Below the pieces are notes generated by a model, which saw only the letters and a program-made list of their open reading frames with translations, was not told the DNA's origin and ran no database searches. Below are positions 16,566 through 24,991 of a stretch of DNA of 25,647 nucleotides, piece after piece. Each line of letters opens with the position of its first letter. The stretch's first letter is position 1. Where the stretch lies: contig CAJPQU010000005.1 of the NCBI GenBank assembly GCA_905372875.1, forward strand, positions 1-25,647, written 5' to 3'. This DNA is from an uncultured Schwartzia sp. (GTDB lineage: Bacteria; Bacillota; Negativicutes; Selenomonadales; Selenomonadaceae). The translations under genes were made by a program, and so were the position numbers.

Positions 16566-16802
16566 TTATTCAGTTTCCTGTCGAGGCTGAGCATAACGGC
16601 CCGGTTTAACGTGGTGCGTCGCGCCCCCTTCTTGTTGATACATACCGCGCCGAACGTTGTATTTATATTCGCCACTGCCACCCAAGCCGTCCCGCGGTCC
16701 TTCATCTTCCGCCGCCCAGGCCACGGGGAGTGACGCCCCCGTCACGGCGGCCGCCATCATCAAAGCGCCTAATCCGCTCATCCATTTCGCTGCTTTTTTC
16801 AT
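16566..16802 (-). CDS. Small secreted/periplasmic protein, unknown function
   Basis: The product has 78 aa with a clear Sec signal peptide: a basic start (MKKAAKW), a hydrophobic core (LGALMMAAAV) and a probable cut after AWA at residue 30. The mature part is about 48 residues, polar and without cysteines. It contains two short similar motifs, NVRRGMYQQ and HVKPGRYAQ (V-R/K-x-G-x-Y-x-Q). I do not recognise the family. ATG 16802 has AAAGGAGG seven bases upstream and an extended -10 promoter, so it is very probably expressed. It is divergent from the nitroreductase and shares the groEL terminator. Confidence 0.85.
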   Translation of the reverse strand: MKKAAKWMSGLGALMMAAAVTGASLPVAWAAEDEGPRDGLGGSGEYKYNVRRGMYQQEGGATHHVKPGRYAQPRQETE

Positions 16803-16855
16803 GCCATAACCTCCTTTTGAGATCCATATACTAAATCTACCAGCTGTACATTTAT

Positions 16856-16884
16856 ATTATACCACAATCACCAAATGCAAACAA
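16856..16884 (-). promoter_or_regulatory. Extended -10 promoter of the small secreted protein
   Basis: On the minus strand, TTGTTT (16884-16879) and TATAAT (16861-16856) are 17 bases apart, with TGG directly before the -10 as an extended element. The leader to ATG 16802 is about 47 bases. Confidence 0.75.
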
Positions 16885-16910
16885 CACTTCGCTTGCTTAT
16901 CCTCCCGCCC

Positions 16911-16939
16911 TTGTTTTTCCCTCAACAGCTCGATATAAT
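16911..16939 (+). promoter_or_regulatory. Sigma-A promoter of the nitroreductase gene
   Basis: TTGTTT (16911-16916), a 17-base spacer and TATAAT (16934-16939) predict a start near 16946. This leaves only the ATG at 16965 as a sensible start, since an upstream in-frame ATG at 16875 lies before the promoter. Confidence 0.78.
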
Positions 16940-16964
16940 AAAAGAAAAATGGGAGGTATCTCTT

Positions 16965-17465
16965 ATGGAAGCCATCTTTACCCGCAGCAGCGTCCGAAAA
17001 TTTGAGGAATGCCCCGTGGAGCCGGAAAAGATTGAAAAAATTCTGCGGGCTGCCATGGCCGCGCCATCGGCCAAGAATCAACAGCCTTGGGAATTTTTCG
17101 TTGTCACGGCAAAGAACACACTCTTGACTCTGTCCCAAGCAACCCCTTATGCCATGTGCGTTAAAAACGCCCCCGCGGCTTTTGTCTTGGCCGCCCGACG
17201 GGAGGGCCTCATCGCCCCGGAATTTCGGGATATCGACATGGCCATCGCCACGGAAAACATGATGTTGGAAATTGAAGCTCTCGGTCTCGGCGCGGTGATG
17301 ATCGGCGTCGCCCCCATCCCGGAGAATATGGATAAGGTTCGAGCCGCCGTTGTCCTGCCAGAAACCCTTGATCCCTTTACCATTCTCCCCTTCGGCTATC
17401 CAGCCAAGCGCCGCATTCCGGAAGATCGCTACGACCCAGCCCGAGTACACTGGATCAAGGCCTGA
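16965..17465 (+). CDS. Nitroreductase-family flavoprotein
   Basis: The product is a 166-aa FMN-dependent NAD(P)H oxidoreductase of the small nitroreductase family, usually a cytoplasmic dimer that reduces nitro compounds, quinones or flavins. Family features are the N-terminal FTRSSVRKF with the FMN-phosphate-binding arginines, APSAKNQQPWEF near 43-54, NAPAAFVLAA, the ENMMLEIEALGLGAVMIG helix and loop, and the closing PFGYPAKRR. The physiological substrate cannot be read from sequence. ATG 16965 has GGGAGG eight bases upstream. It converges on the ChlD-type gene with only six bases between the stops and no obvious terminator. Confidence 0.9.
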   Translation: MEAIFTRSSVRKFEECPVEPEKIEKILRAAMAAPSAKNQQPWEFFVVTAKNTLLTLSQATPYAMCVKNAPAAFVLAARREGLIAPEFRDIDMAIATENMMLEIEALGLGAVMIGVAPIPENMDKVRAAVVLPETLDPFTILPFGYPAKRRIPEDRYDPARVHWIKA

Positions 17466-17471
17466 CGCTTC

Positions 17472-19385
17472 TCAGGCGCGCGCCGCCGTACTGCGCCAAA
17501 TATGGAGAAGCCGATCCTCCGTGATCTTGTCCACGGGAAAATAAGACGCCTCCATAGCGCGGGCCAATTTTTTCGCCAGCCCCAATTTGACGAAGCCGTT
17601 TTCCGTGTCGATAACGGCGATGGGAAGCTTCCGCTTGCCGATGCGCTGGGCTTCGGTGATAGCATCCTGCACCGGATCAGCGCCGGGATGGAGCGCCCGG
17701 GTAGCCCGACCATCGGTAATGAGGATCAGCACCGGATCTTGCGCCGGATCCTGCCGATAGATCATGTCCAAAAGATCTTCTGTCTTGAGCAGCCCCTTAG
17801 CCAACGGAGTCTTACCTCCGGTGGGCATGGCGGCTAATTTTTTTTGGGCGAAATCCACGCTGCGCGTCACAGGCAGCAATACTTCCGCCTCATTTTTGCG
17901 AAAGGCGATCATGCCGACCCGATCCCGCTTTTGATAGGCCTCCATCAAAATCTTGAAGATGACGCCCTTGACGGTCTTCATGCGTTCCCGCGCCCCCATG
18001 GAGCCGCTGGCATCTACGGCAAAGAGGAAAATGTTGCCGGTACGCTTTTCCCGAATTTTACTCCGCAGATCTTCCGGACGAATGGCCACAGCACAGCCGT
18101 TAGAGGGACGCAGCCGCTGAAAAGGGGCCGCCGCCCGCAGCGTCGCGTCGAAGGCGATGTCCGTGGTGCGCCCTTTCGGAATCCCGGCGCGAACGTAGCG
18201 GCCCTGCTTGAGATCGGTTTTCGTGGCGCTGCGCTTGCCGCTGCCCTTCTTCACCTGCCGCGCCCCCGGCGGCTCGACCCAGACAGGTGGCAGAAGGACG
18301 CGGGTATCAGCGGCGTCCACGCGCTCCCGGCTTCCGGCATTGGGATTGCCCATGTCTTCCGGCGGCGTTTCGTCTTCTTCTTTGCCCTCATGTTCCTCCG
18401 TGTCGATGGGATTCGGCGGCGGCGGGCTGTCAGGCTGAGCGAAGGTTTCTTCCGGAGACGGCTCCTTCTGTTCTTCCGGCGTATCTGAGGGATTTTCCGG
18501 CTGCTGCGGCGGCTCCGCCGGGGCCTCAGCCTCGGAAGGCAGCTGACGCATCCGATGAGGCAGGACAAATTCAGAGGCTTCCTCTAAATCCCGGGGCAGC
18601 ACAAAGGCCCGCCCCGCCAAAGCGGCTACGGCGCGCGCCGCTTCGATGAGGAAGATGTCCGCCCGATGTCCGGCCACATTGGCCTTTAATGTGTAGACCG
18701 CCGCTAAGCGGACCATGGCGTCGGACACCTCCACCGCGGAAAGGGTCGCCCGAGCGGCCTTGACTTTCTCCGCTAAGGCCTCCGTCTCCGTCTGCCACGA
18801 GGCACGAAACGCCGCCGCGTCTTTTTCATACGCCGTCACCCGCCGGATGATCTCCATGCGATCCGCCTCTTCCGCCGCTGCAGCTACCGAAACGAAGAGG
18901 CCGAAGCGATCAAGACAGGCGGCGGGCAGCGTACCGCTCTCTGGGGACATCACCGCCAACACGGTGAACCGCGTCCGCCGCTCTTCCGAAAGGCCGTCCC
19001 TTTCCAGGCGGTATCCCCCTGCCTCCTCGATGGTGAGAATGGCGGAGAGAAGATCGTCGCGCAAAAGATTCACGTCGTCGATGTAGAGAAGGCCCCCGTC
19101 GGCTTCGTCGATGAGTCCCGGCAGGAGCTTCTTATGTCCGCTGCGGATGGCCTCCTCGGTGTCAATAGAGCCAAAGAGGCGATCCTCGGTGACGCTGACG
19201 GGAACTTCCAGCCACGGCCCTTCCGTCAGCTCCCGCGCCCCCCGGGCCAGCGTCGATTTTCCCGTTCCCTTATCACCGCTGATCAAAAGGCCGCCTGTAT
19301 GAGGATTGACCAGCGCCAGGAGGAGGGCGCGCTTGGCTTTTTCCATCCGGCAGACCGCCGTCAGCGGGTATCCCTGCCGCTTCAT
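17472..19385 (-). CDS. ChlD/BchD-type chelatase subunit (AAA+ plus vWA)
   Basis: The product (637 aa) is the D-type partner of an ATP-driven metal chelatase, bridging the AAA+ ring and the CobN catalytic subunit in the cytoplasm. The N-terminal AAA+ module has Walker A GDKGTGKST (37-45), Walker B LLYIDDVNLL (99-108) and an LDRFGL region. A lid follows to about 282. Residues 283-349 are a proline- and acid-rich linker. The C-terminal vWA domain has a complete MIDAS (DASGS at 458-462, GGKTPLAKG and ITDGRATR). Many photosynthetic D subunits have a degraded ATP site, but here both Walker motifs look intact. The ATG overlaps the chlI stop (ATGA), implying translational coupling. It is the last gene of the chelatase operon. 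Confidence 0.92.
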   Translation of the reverse strand: MKRQGYPLTAVCRMEKAKRALLLALVNPHTGGLLISGDKGTGKSTLARGARELTEGPWLEVPVSVTEDRLFGSIDTEEAIRSGHKKLLPGLIDEADGGLLYIDDVNLLRDDLLSAILTIEEAGGYRLERDGLSEERRTRFTVLAVMSPESGTLPAACLDRFGLFVSVAAAAEEADRMEIIRRVTAYEKDAAAFRASWQTETEALAEKVKAARATLSAVEVSDAMVRLAAVYTLKANVAGHRADIFLIEAARAVAALAGRAFVLPRDLEEASEFVLPHRMRQLPSEAEAPAEPPQQPENPSDTPEEQKEPSPEETFAQPDSPPPPNPIDTEEHEGKEEDETPPEDMGNPNAGSRERVDAADTRVLLPPVWVEPPGARQVKKGSGKRSATKTDLKQGRYVRAGIPKGRTTDIAFDATLRAAAPFQRLRPSNGCAVAIRPEDLRSKIREKRTGNIFLFAVDASGSMGARERMKTVKGVIFKILMEAYQKRDRVGMIAFRKNEAEVLLPVTRSVDFAQKKLAAMPTGGKTPLAKGLLKTEDLLDMIYRQDPAQDPVLILITDGRATRALHPGADPVQDAITEAQRIGKRKLPIAVIDTENGFVKLGLAKKLARAMEASYFPVDKITEDRLLHIWRSTAARA

Positions 19386-20404
19386 TCGTCGATGACCTTA
19401 TCGACGTCGTCCCAGTTGAGGGATTGTTCCTCGAAGGGGCGACGTCTCATGCGGTGGGGCAGGGCTAACTTCGCCGCCGTCCGCAGATCTTCACGGTTGA
19501 CCTCGGTGTGGCCGTCCATCGCCGCCAACGTCTCTGCCGTTTTGATGAGGGTGATATCCGCCCGATGGCCGTCCACCCCCAGCACGATGGAGAGCTTCGC
19601 CGCCAGCCGCAAGATCTCGTTGTCCGCCGTGACCTGGGGCAGGAGCTTCATGGCCCGCTCGATGCGGCGCACCTCATTTTTCTGCTCTTCCTCCCATTTC
19701 GCCACAAAAGCCGCCGGATCGTCCTCGTATTCCAAGCGGCGTTTGATGACCTCCGCCCGTTTATCCAAATCCTTCTCCCCGGCGACGTAAACCGATAGGG
19801 CGAAGCGATCCAAAAGCTGGGGCCGGATGTCCCCCTCTTCCGGGTTCATAGTACCCACCAAAGAAAACCGCGCCGGATGGGAATAGGAAATGCCCTCCCG
19901 CTCCACAGTATTGATGCCCATGGCCGCTGAGTCAAGCAGCACGTCCACCACATGATCGTCCAAGAGATTGATCTCGTCTACATAGAGAATGTTCCGATTA
20001 GCATCTGCCAAGATGCCCGTCTCAAAGGAACGCTTCCCCTCGCGGATGGCCGCCTCAATATCCAGCGTGCCGACGACACGATCCTCGGTGGCGCTCACCG
20101 GCAGCTCCACCACCTTCATGGGAAGCAGCTCCACTTCGGGCGCTTTGCCGTCGTATTTTTCGTGGCACTCGTCGCACCACGCGGCGGGCGCGTCGGGATC
20201 GTCGTGGAATCGGCAGCCCTTAATGCAGCGCCGGGGCGGAAGCAGATCGGCCAGCGCCCGCACCGCTGTAGATTTCGCCGTCCCCTTCTCCCCTTGGATC
20301 AGCACCCCGCCCAGCCGAGGATTCACCACGTTGAGTACCAGCGCCTGCTTCATATTCTCCTGCCCGATGATGGCGGTAAAGGGAAATGTGTCCTGTCTTT
20401 TCAT
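19382..20404 (-). CDS. ChlI/BchI-type AAA+ chelatase ATPase
   Basis: The product (340 aa) is the AAA+ motor subunit of a Mg/Co-chelatase-type complex and hydrolyses ATP to drive metal insertion by CobN. It shows FPFTAIIGQENMKQAL at the start, Walker A GEKGTAKST (38-46), Walker B NILYVDEINLL (138-148), the sensor/arginine-finger region GTMNPEEGDIRPQLLDRF (184-201) and a C-terminal lid with LPHRMRRRPFE. Between Walker A and the beta insert it carries four cysteines, C60, C64, C77 and C80 (CX3CX12CX2C), a likely metal or Fe-S site. ATG 20404 has AGGAGG eight bases upstream, and the longer frame to 20629 is an Arg-rich shadow overlapping cobN. It lies 59 bases after cobN and overlaps the next gene by four bases. 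Confidence 0.95.
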   Translation of the reverse strand: MKRQDTFPFTAIIGQENMKQALVLNVVNPRLGGVLIQGEKGTAKSTAVRALADLLPPRRCIKGCRFHDDPDAPAAWCDECHEKYDGKAPEVELLPMKVVELPVSATEDRVVGTLDIEAAIREGKRSFETGILADANRNILYVDEINLLDDHVVDVLLDSAAMGINTVEREGISYSHPARFSLVGTMNPEEGDIRPQLLDRFALSVYVAGEKDLDKRAEVIKRRLEYEDDPAAFVAKWEEEQKNEVRRIERAMKLLPQVTADNEILRLAAKLSIVLGVDGHRADITLIKTAETLAAMDGHTEVNREDLRTAAKLALPHRMRRRPFEEQSLNWDDVDKVIDE

Positions 20405-20463
20405 AAACTCTGCCTCCTGTATAAATTCCTTCAGCGGCGATCCGCCGCCCCAAATCCTCGCGG

Positions 20464-23400
20464 TCAATCGTCTTCGTCGTCTTCTTCTAACTCGCCTTCC
20501 ACGGAGAGGTACAGCGCCTGTAATTTCTCCTTCGTTTCGTCGCTGGCGTTCCACATCTTCCGCTGCTCCGCCTCCAAGAGAGTTTCGGCGATATTTTGCA
20601 GCGCCCAGGGATTGACCTTTTTCATCCACTGCTGCACCTTTGGGTCAAAGGCGTATTTCTCGGCGTACTTATCGTACATCCAATCCTCCATGACTTGACT
20701 GGTGGCATCCCACTGAAAGCTGATACTGAGGCGGTTGGCCATATCCATGGCTCCCTTGTAGCCGTGTTTCATAAGGCCTTCGATGTATTTCGGGTTCAGG
20801 GCTTCCGCCCGCACCACGCGCTTCATCTCCTCGGCCACCGTGCGCATGGCCGGATTGCCCCGGTTGCTGCTGTCGCCGACATAAGATTGGGGCGCTTGGC
20901 CACTGAGGCTTCGAACGGCGTTGATCATGCCGCCGTGAAAGCCGTTGTAATCGTCGGAGCTTAAAATATTCGTATCGTGATTTTCCTCGTTCTTCACCGT
21001 AAGATCCATCACCGCCAGCCGCTTTTTGAAGAGTTCCGGCTGGTATTCGCCCCGCACTCCGCCGCCAAAGGCGTGCCCGCCCCAGCGCACGTAGACCTCG
21101 GCTAAATCCTTCTCGTCCTGCCAATTCTTGGCGTCCAATACCACATTGATCCCCGAGCCGTAGGTTCCCGGCGCGTCGCCAAAGACGCGGTAGGCAGCGC
21201 TGCGCCAAGCGTCATCAGGGGACGCGCCCTCGGCCTTCAGCGCGTCGCTGTCCTCACGGATGTGGCGGCGGACGAAATTATCCGCCTCACTCTCTTCCAG
21301 CGCCGCCACCATCATGACCGCCTTGTCCATGAGTTCGGCGATCTGGGGCAGCGTATCCCGGAAGAGACCGCTGATCCGAGCCGTCACATCGATGCGTGGC
21401 CGCTTTAGTTCGGCTAAAGGAATGACCTCCAAATTGACGACGCGAAGGCTTCCCTTTTGCCAGACCGGCCGGATCCCCAACAGGTAAAGAAACTCCGCGA
21501 TGTCTTGGCCGCTGCTCCGCATATTCGGCCCAGACCACAGCACCATGCCGATATTTTCCGGGTATTTTCCCTGCTCCGTGATGTACTTCTCAATCATCCG
21601 ATCCGCTAACTTGCAGCCGGTGATCCACCCCGCCTGAGAGGGCAAAGTACGGGGATCGGATCCGTAAAAATTGCGCCCCGAAGGCAAAAGGTCAACGCCC
21701 CCGGCGCTGGGGGAACCTGACGGCCCCGGCGGGACATAACGGCCGGCGAGGGCGTCCATCGTATGCGTCATTTCCTCCCCTGTCCGCGCCAGTCGGGGAT
21801 AGATTTCCGCCGTGACGTACGCCGCCATCCGGCGCGCTTTCTCCTGCCACTCAGCACTGCCTTCCTTGACAGAAGCGATGGCCATGGCGTCCTCCACGGC
21901 GTCTGCCGTAAAGCCTCCTGCTGCGAGGGCAGCGATGAAATCCCGGCCCTCCTGCCGAATACGGCGTTTGATCTCGCTGCCGGTCAGGCCGCTTTTCCCG
22001 CAGCCTTCCCAGATATGGCGCTCTATTTCTTCCAGTGTCGTGCCGTACTTTTCCGCCCAAAGATCCGGCAGCGCCCCTACCGCACCGTTGGGGAGGCGCA
22101 AAAGATGGAGGGTCTCGTCGATGAGGAGATCCCCGGCGGGCGCTTCCCCCAAGACATGCAGCCCCACATGGATCTCGCTGTCCTGTAATTCCTCAATGAA
22201 GCTATGGAGATCCGCCAGATAATCGGTAAAGGACATCCCTTCCTCATAGGGAACAGAATCATCCAGCTTCGCCTGCACCGCTAATTCACGAATTTTCTTC
22301 GCCAAAGCTTCGGTCTGCTCCCCATCACTTCCCTTGAAATTCGCGTACTCGTCCATCATCTTCCCTAATTCTGCCAGCTCGTCAAAAGCCCCGGCCTCCG
22401 CCACCGGTGCGGGGAGATAGCCGATCAGACAGGCTCCGGAACGGCGCTTGGCGATGATCCCTTCCCCGGTGATCGTCATGAGATAGGGATAGATATTGGG
22501 CAGGGAGCCGATGGCGATGTCCGGATAACTGGCCTCATCAAGCCCCGTAGCTTTTCCCGGCAGCCACTCCACATTCCCGTGGGTGCCCACATGAACCACT
22601 GCATCCGCCTGGAAAACTTCCCGCAGCCAATAATAGAAGGCCAAATATTGATGGGTCGGCGCAATCTTCGGATCGTGATAGGCCCGCTGGGGATCCATGC
22701 CGTACTGACGGGCAGGCTGCACCGTCAGGAAGATGTTGCCGTCCATGGTGCCGGGAACCAAAATATTGCCCTCGTCCGACAGCATGACCCGGCCCGGGGC
22801 TTTTCCCCACTGGGCTTCCATGCCTTGGCGGGCGCTCTCGGGGAGCGTATCAAACCAAGCGACGTATTCCTTCGCGGCAAGTTTTTGGCATTCCTCCGCT
22901 TGCTGGTCCGTCATGAGGGAAAGATCGTTCGTGGCGTGGCTGGTCATGAGCTGGGCAAGATCCGCCGCTGTTTCCGGCAGGAAATCAATGCGATAGCCCG
23001 CCTCCTTCATCCTTCCTAAGAGACGCCGCACGCTCTCCATGGTGTCAAGGCCAGAGGCACTGCCGATATTGTAATTCTTCGGCGGATAATTGTGAAAGAT
23101 CACCGCCACTTTTTTGTCGGCATTGGAAAGCCAGCGCAGTTTAGCCCACTTTCCCGCCCGGGCCACCATAGCCTTCATTCGCTCCGGCAAGGGCACATAT
23201 TCCACGGCCCCATCCGCCCGAGTGACCCGTCCCGCGATGGGGACTCCATGGAGCGCGCCATCCAATTCCGGCAGGGCCACGCCAATGGACGTTTCAACGG
23301 CGTTGAGCCCCTCGGGGTTCGCCCGCCACTCCGCCTCGGAGGTCAGGAGTGTGTACGCGGTCAGTACCGGCACCCCCAAGGCCGCAAAATCTTCCACCTT

Positions 23401-24192
23401 GAGATTGCCGTTACCGATCTGGGAAAACTTCATGGTGGTGACCAAGGCGTCGATGACCGTCTTTCCCTCCGCTTGGAAAAAATCACCAAATACCTGCCGC
23501 ATGGGGGGCATCCCCAAGGAAACATCCGGCATCTGGTTGGAAAAAACCGGGATCACATTGTATCCCTGCTTCTCCGCTTCTTTCACGAAAGCCGCCGGAT
23601 ATTTAAGATCATCCCATATCCATTCGTCCCGGTAAAAGAGCAGCCCTAACGTAGGCCTATCCGATCGGCAGAATTTTTCGCGGTACAGGGAGAGATTCGT
23701 CGTATAGCCCTCGGACAGCGCCGGATGATAAATCCCTGCCCAGGCCCGTACCGCCGGTTCATCCGGCTCAGGCAGCGAAGGATCGAATTGCGAGGCCGCA
23801 TAGCGCCAGAAGTTGCGAAAATTTTCCGCGCCGCCATAGAAACTGTATCGCCGCAGCCGATCCACGACGGCGGGGGCGATCTCCGTCCCCTGCTCTTCCC
23901 CGGCCACGCTTTCCACGGCATCTAAAATATAAGGAATGTGGTGCGCCGTCAAAAAAGCGCGGCAATCTTGCCAAAATGCGGATTTCGTCACGTTGTTGAT
24001 GAAGCGGCCCACCACCAAGACGCTCCCTTGGAGTTTGCGCTCCCAAACGTAGTTCCACTCGCTGGACCGCTCGATCTGAACGACGTTGCAGAGATCGGAC
24101 AGCGCCCCCTTTTCCTGTAATTCCCGACAGGTCTCCCCCATCACCGCGTAGCGGCGCTTATCGTTCGTCATATAGATGATTTTGACTTCCAT
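20464..24192 (-). CDS. cobN: CobN-type cobaltochelatase large subunit
   Basis: The product (1242 aa) is the catalytic, tetrapyrrole-binding subunit of the CobN / Mg-chelatase H family. In aerobic B12 synthesis CobN inserts cobalt into hydrogenobyrinic diamide. The whole length matches: the N-terminal half carries FHNYPPKNYNIGSASGLD, the central core has HVGTHGNVEWLPGK starting at H534, and the C-terminal third has GHAFGGGVRGEYQPE, ENHDTNILSSDDYNGFHGG and NPWALQNIAETLLEA. It ends in an acidic tail (EGELEEDDEDD). ATG 24192 (MEVKIIYMTN) is preferred, as GGGAGGG lies six bases upstream; another ATG at 24234 has no good site. The partners downstream are ChlI/ChlD-like, not CobS/CobT. An anaerobe might use it for another metal or tetrapyrrole, so the substrate is open. 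Confidence 0.93.
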   Translation of the reverse strand: MEVKIIYMTNDKRRYAVMGETCRELQEKGALSDLCNVVQIERSSEWNYVWERKLQGSVLVVGRFINNVTKSAFWQDCRAFLTAHHIPYILDAVESVAGEEQGTEIAPAVVDRLRRYSFYGGAENFRNFWRYAASQFDPSLPEPDEPAVRAWAGIYHPALSEGYTTNLSLYREKFCRSDRPTLGLLFYRDEWIWDDLKYPAAFVKEAEKQGYNVIPVFSNQMPDVSLGMPPMRQVFGDFFQAEGKTVIDALVTTMKFSQIGNGNLKVEDFAALGVPVLTAYTLLTSEAEWRANPEGLNAVETSIGVALPELDGALHGVPIAGRVTRADGAVEYVPLPERMKAMVARAGKWAKLRWLSNADKKVAVIFHNYPPKNYNIGSASGLDTMESVRRLLGRMKEAGYRIDFLPETAADLAQLMTSHATNDLSLMTDQQAEECQKLAAKEYVAWFDTLPESARQGMEAQWGKAPGRVMLSDEGNILVPGTMDGNIFLTVQPARQYGMDPQRAYHDPKIAPTHQYLAFYYWLREVFQADAVVHVGTHGNVEWLPGKATGLDEASYPDIAIGSLPNIYPYLMTITGEGIIAKRRSGACLIGYLPAPVAEAGAFDELAELGKMMDEYANFKGSDGEQTEALAKKIRELAVQAKLDDSVPYEEGMSFTDYLADLHSFIEELQDSEIHVGLHVLGEAPAGDLLIDETLHLLRLPNGAVGALPDLWAEKYGTTLEEIERHIWEGCGKSGLTGSEIKRRIRQEGRDFIAALAAGGFTADAVEDAMAIASVKEGSAEWQEKARRMAAYVTAEIYPRLARTGEEMTHTMDALAGRYVPPGPSGSPSAGGVDLLPSGRNFYGSDPRTLPSQAGWITGCKLADRMIEKYITEQGKYPENIGMVLWSGPNMRSSGQDIAEFLYLLGIRPVWQKGSLRVVNLEVIPLAELKRPRIDVTARISGLFRDTLPQIAELMDKAVMMVAALEESEADNFVRRHIREDSDALKAEGASPDDAWRSAAYRVFGDAPGTYGSGINVVLDAKNWQDEKDLAEVYVRWGGHAFGGGVRGEYQPELFKKRLAVMDLTVKNEENHDTNILSSDDYNGFHGGMINAVRSLSGQAPQSYVGDSSNRGNPAMRTVAEEMKRVVRAEALNPKYIEGLMKHGYKGAMDMANRLSISFQWDATSQVMEDWMYDKYAEKYAFDPKVQQWMKKVNPWALQNIAETLLEAEQRKMWNASDETKEKLQALYLSVEGELEEDDEDD

Positions 24193-24253
24193 AAACCGCC
24201 CTCCCTCAGTCACAACTCCGAACCCATCCCGCATCGTCCGACCCCAACACCTC

Positions 24254-24991
24254 TCACTGGCGCAGATGCACGAAAGCCCGTCCTCCCAGCCAGAATCCCG
24301 CCACCAAATACAGCGCTAACACCGCCGCCGAAAGCAGCGATACTTCTGCCCCGCTACCAAGCCCCCGCAAGAGGTAGCTGGCGTGGGTCAGGGGCAGGAC
24401 TTCAACGGCCCAGCGCACGGCGTCCGGCAGGGCATGGGGCGAAAAGAACGTCCCGCAGAGAAAAGACATCGGCAAAAGGACATACGTGTTCATCTGCCCC
24501 ATCTGCTCGTATGTCTTAAGCTTCATGGAAGCGAAAAAGCCGATCTCCGCGAAAATGGCGCAGTTCATCACCAGCACCAAGACAAAAAGCGGCGTCAGCG
24601 TAAAATGCGCCCCGAAGGCGTAGGCTAAAACGACGATGATAGCGGAAGAAATCAGCCCCCGCAGCACCGCCGCCAACACCTTCCCCACAACGTAGGCATA
24701 GGGCCATATCGGCGCGATGAGGTACTCCTCAATGCTTTTATGATAGACCCGCTCAGCGTGGACCGGCGTCACGCTGTTGAAACTGATGTTCATGGAATTG
24801 AGGGCCAATATCCCCGGCACTAAAAAATCAAGGTAAGACGCGCCCCCCGCGTTGATGCTGCGCCCCAGTCCCCAGCCAAATGCCACCAGATAGAGAAGGG
24901 GCGCTACCATGCGGCTGAGGATAAACGCGGCCAACCGGTGCTTCAGCACCACCCAATCCCGCCAGAAAATGGTCCAAATATCCGCCAGCAT
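24254..24991 (-). CDS. ABC-2 type exporter permease
   Basis: The product (245 aa) is an integral membrane protein of the ABC-2 family (DrrB/NodJ-like), the channel of an exporter with the ATPase encoded just upstream. There are six hydrophobic segments (for example LLYLVAFGWGLG, SSAIIVVLAYAFGAH, LFVLVLVMNCAIFAEIGFF and AAVLALYLVAGFWLGG). The family signature YHKSIEEYLIAPIWPYAYVVGKV precedes the third segment, and SFLCGTFFSPHALPDAVRWAVEVLPLTH is the typical ABC-2 loop. ATG 24991 overlaps the ATPase stop by one base (TGATG) and has AAAGGAGG about eight bases upstream; a TTG three bases earlier is less likely. It lies 61 bases before cobN, apparently in the same operon. The substrate is unknown. 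Confidence 0.92.
   Translation of the reverse strand: MLADIWTIFWRDWVVLKHRLAAFILSRMVAPLLYLVAFGWGLGRSINAGGASYLDFLVPGILALNSMNISFNSVTPVHAERVYHKSIEEYLIAPIWPYAYVVGKVLAAVLRGLISSAIIVVLAYAFGAHFTLTPLFVLVLVMNCAIFAEIGFFASMKLKTYEQMGQMNTYVLLPMSFLCGTFFSPHALPDAVRWAVEVLPLTHASYLLRGLGSGAEVSLLSAAVLALYLVAGFWLGGRAFVHLRQ

Noticed and set aside
17461..17476. Small CCTGA/TCAGG hairpin between the nitroreductase and ChlD-type stops
   Set aside because: A 5-bp stem with no U-run on either strand is too weak to call a terminator.
20405..20629. N-terminal extension of the ChlI-type protein by 75 residues
   Set aside because: The extension is Arg-rich, overlaps the cobN 3' end and has no family similarity. The ATG at 20404 has an ideal AGGAGG.
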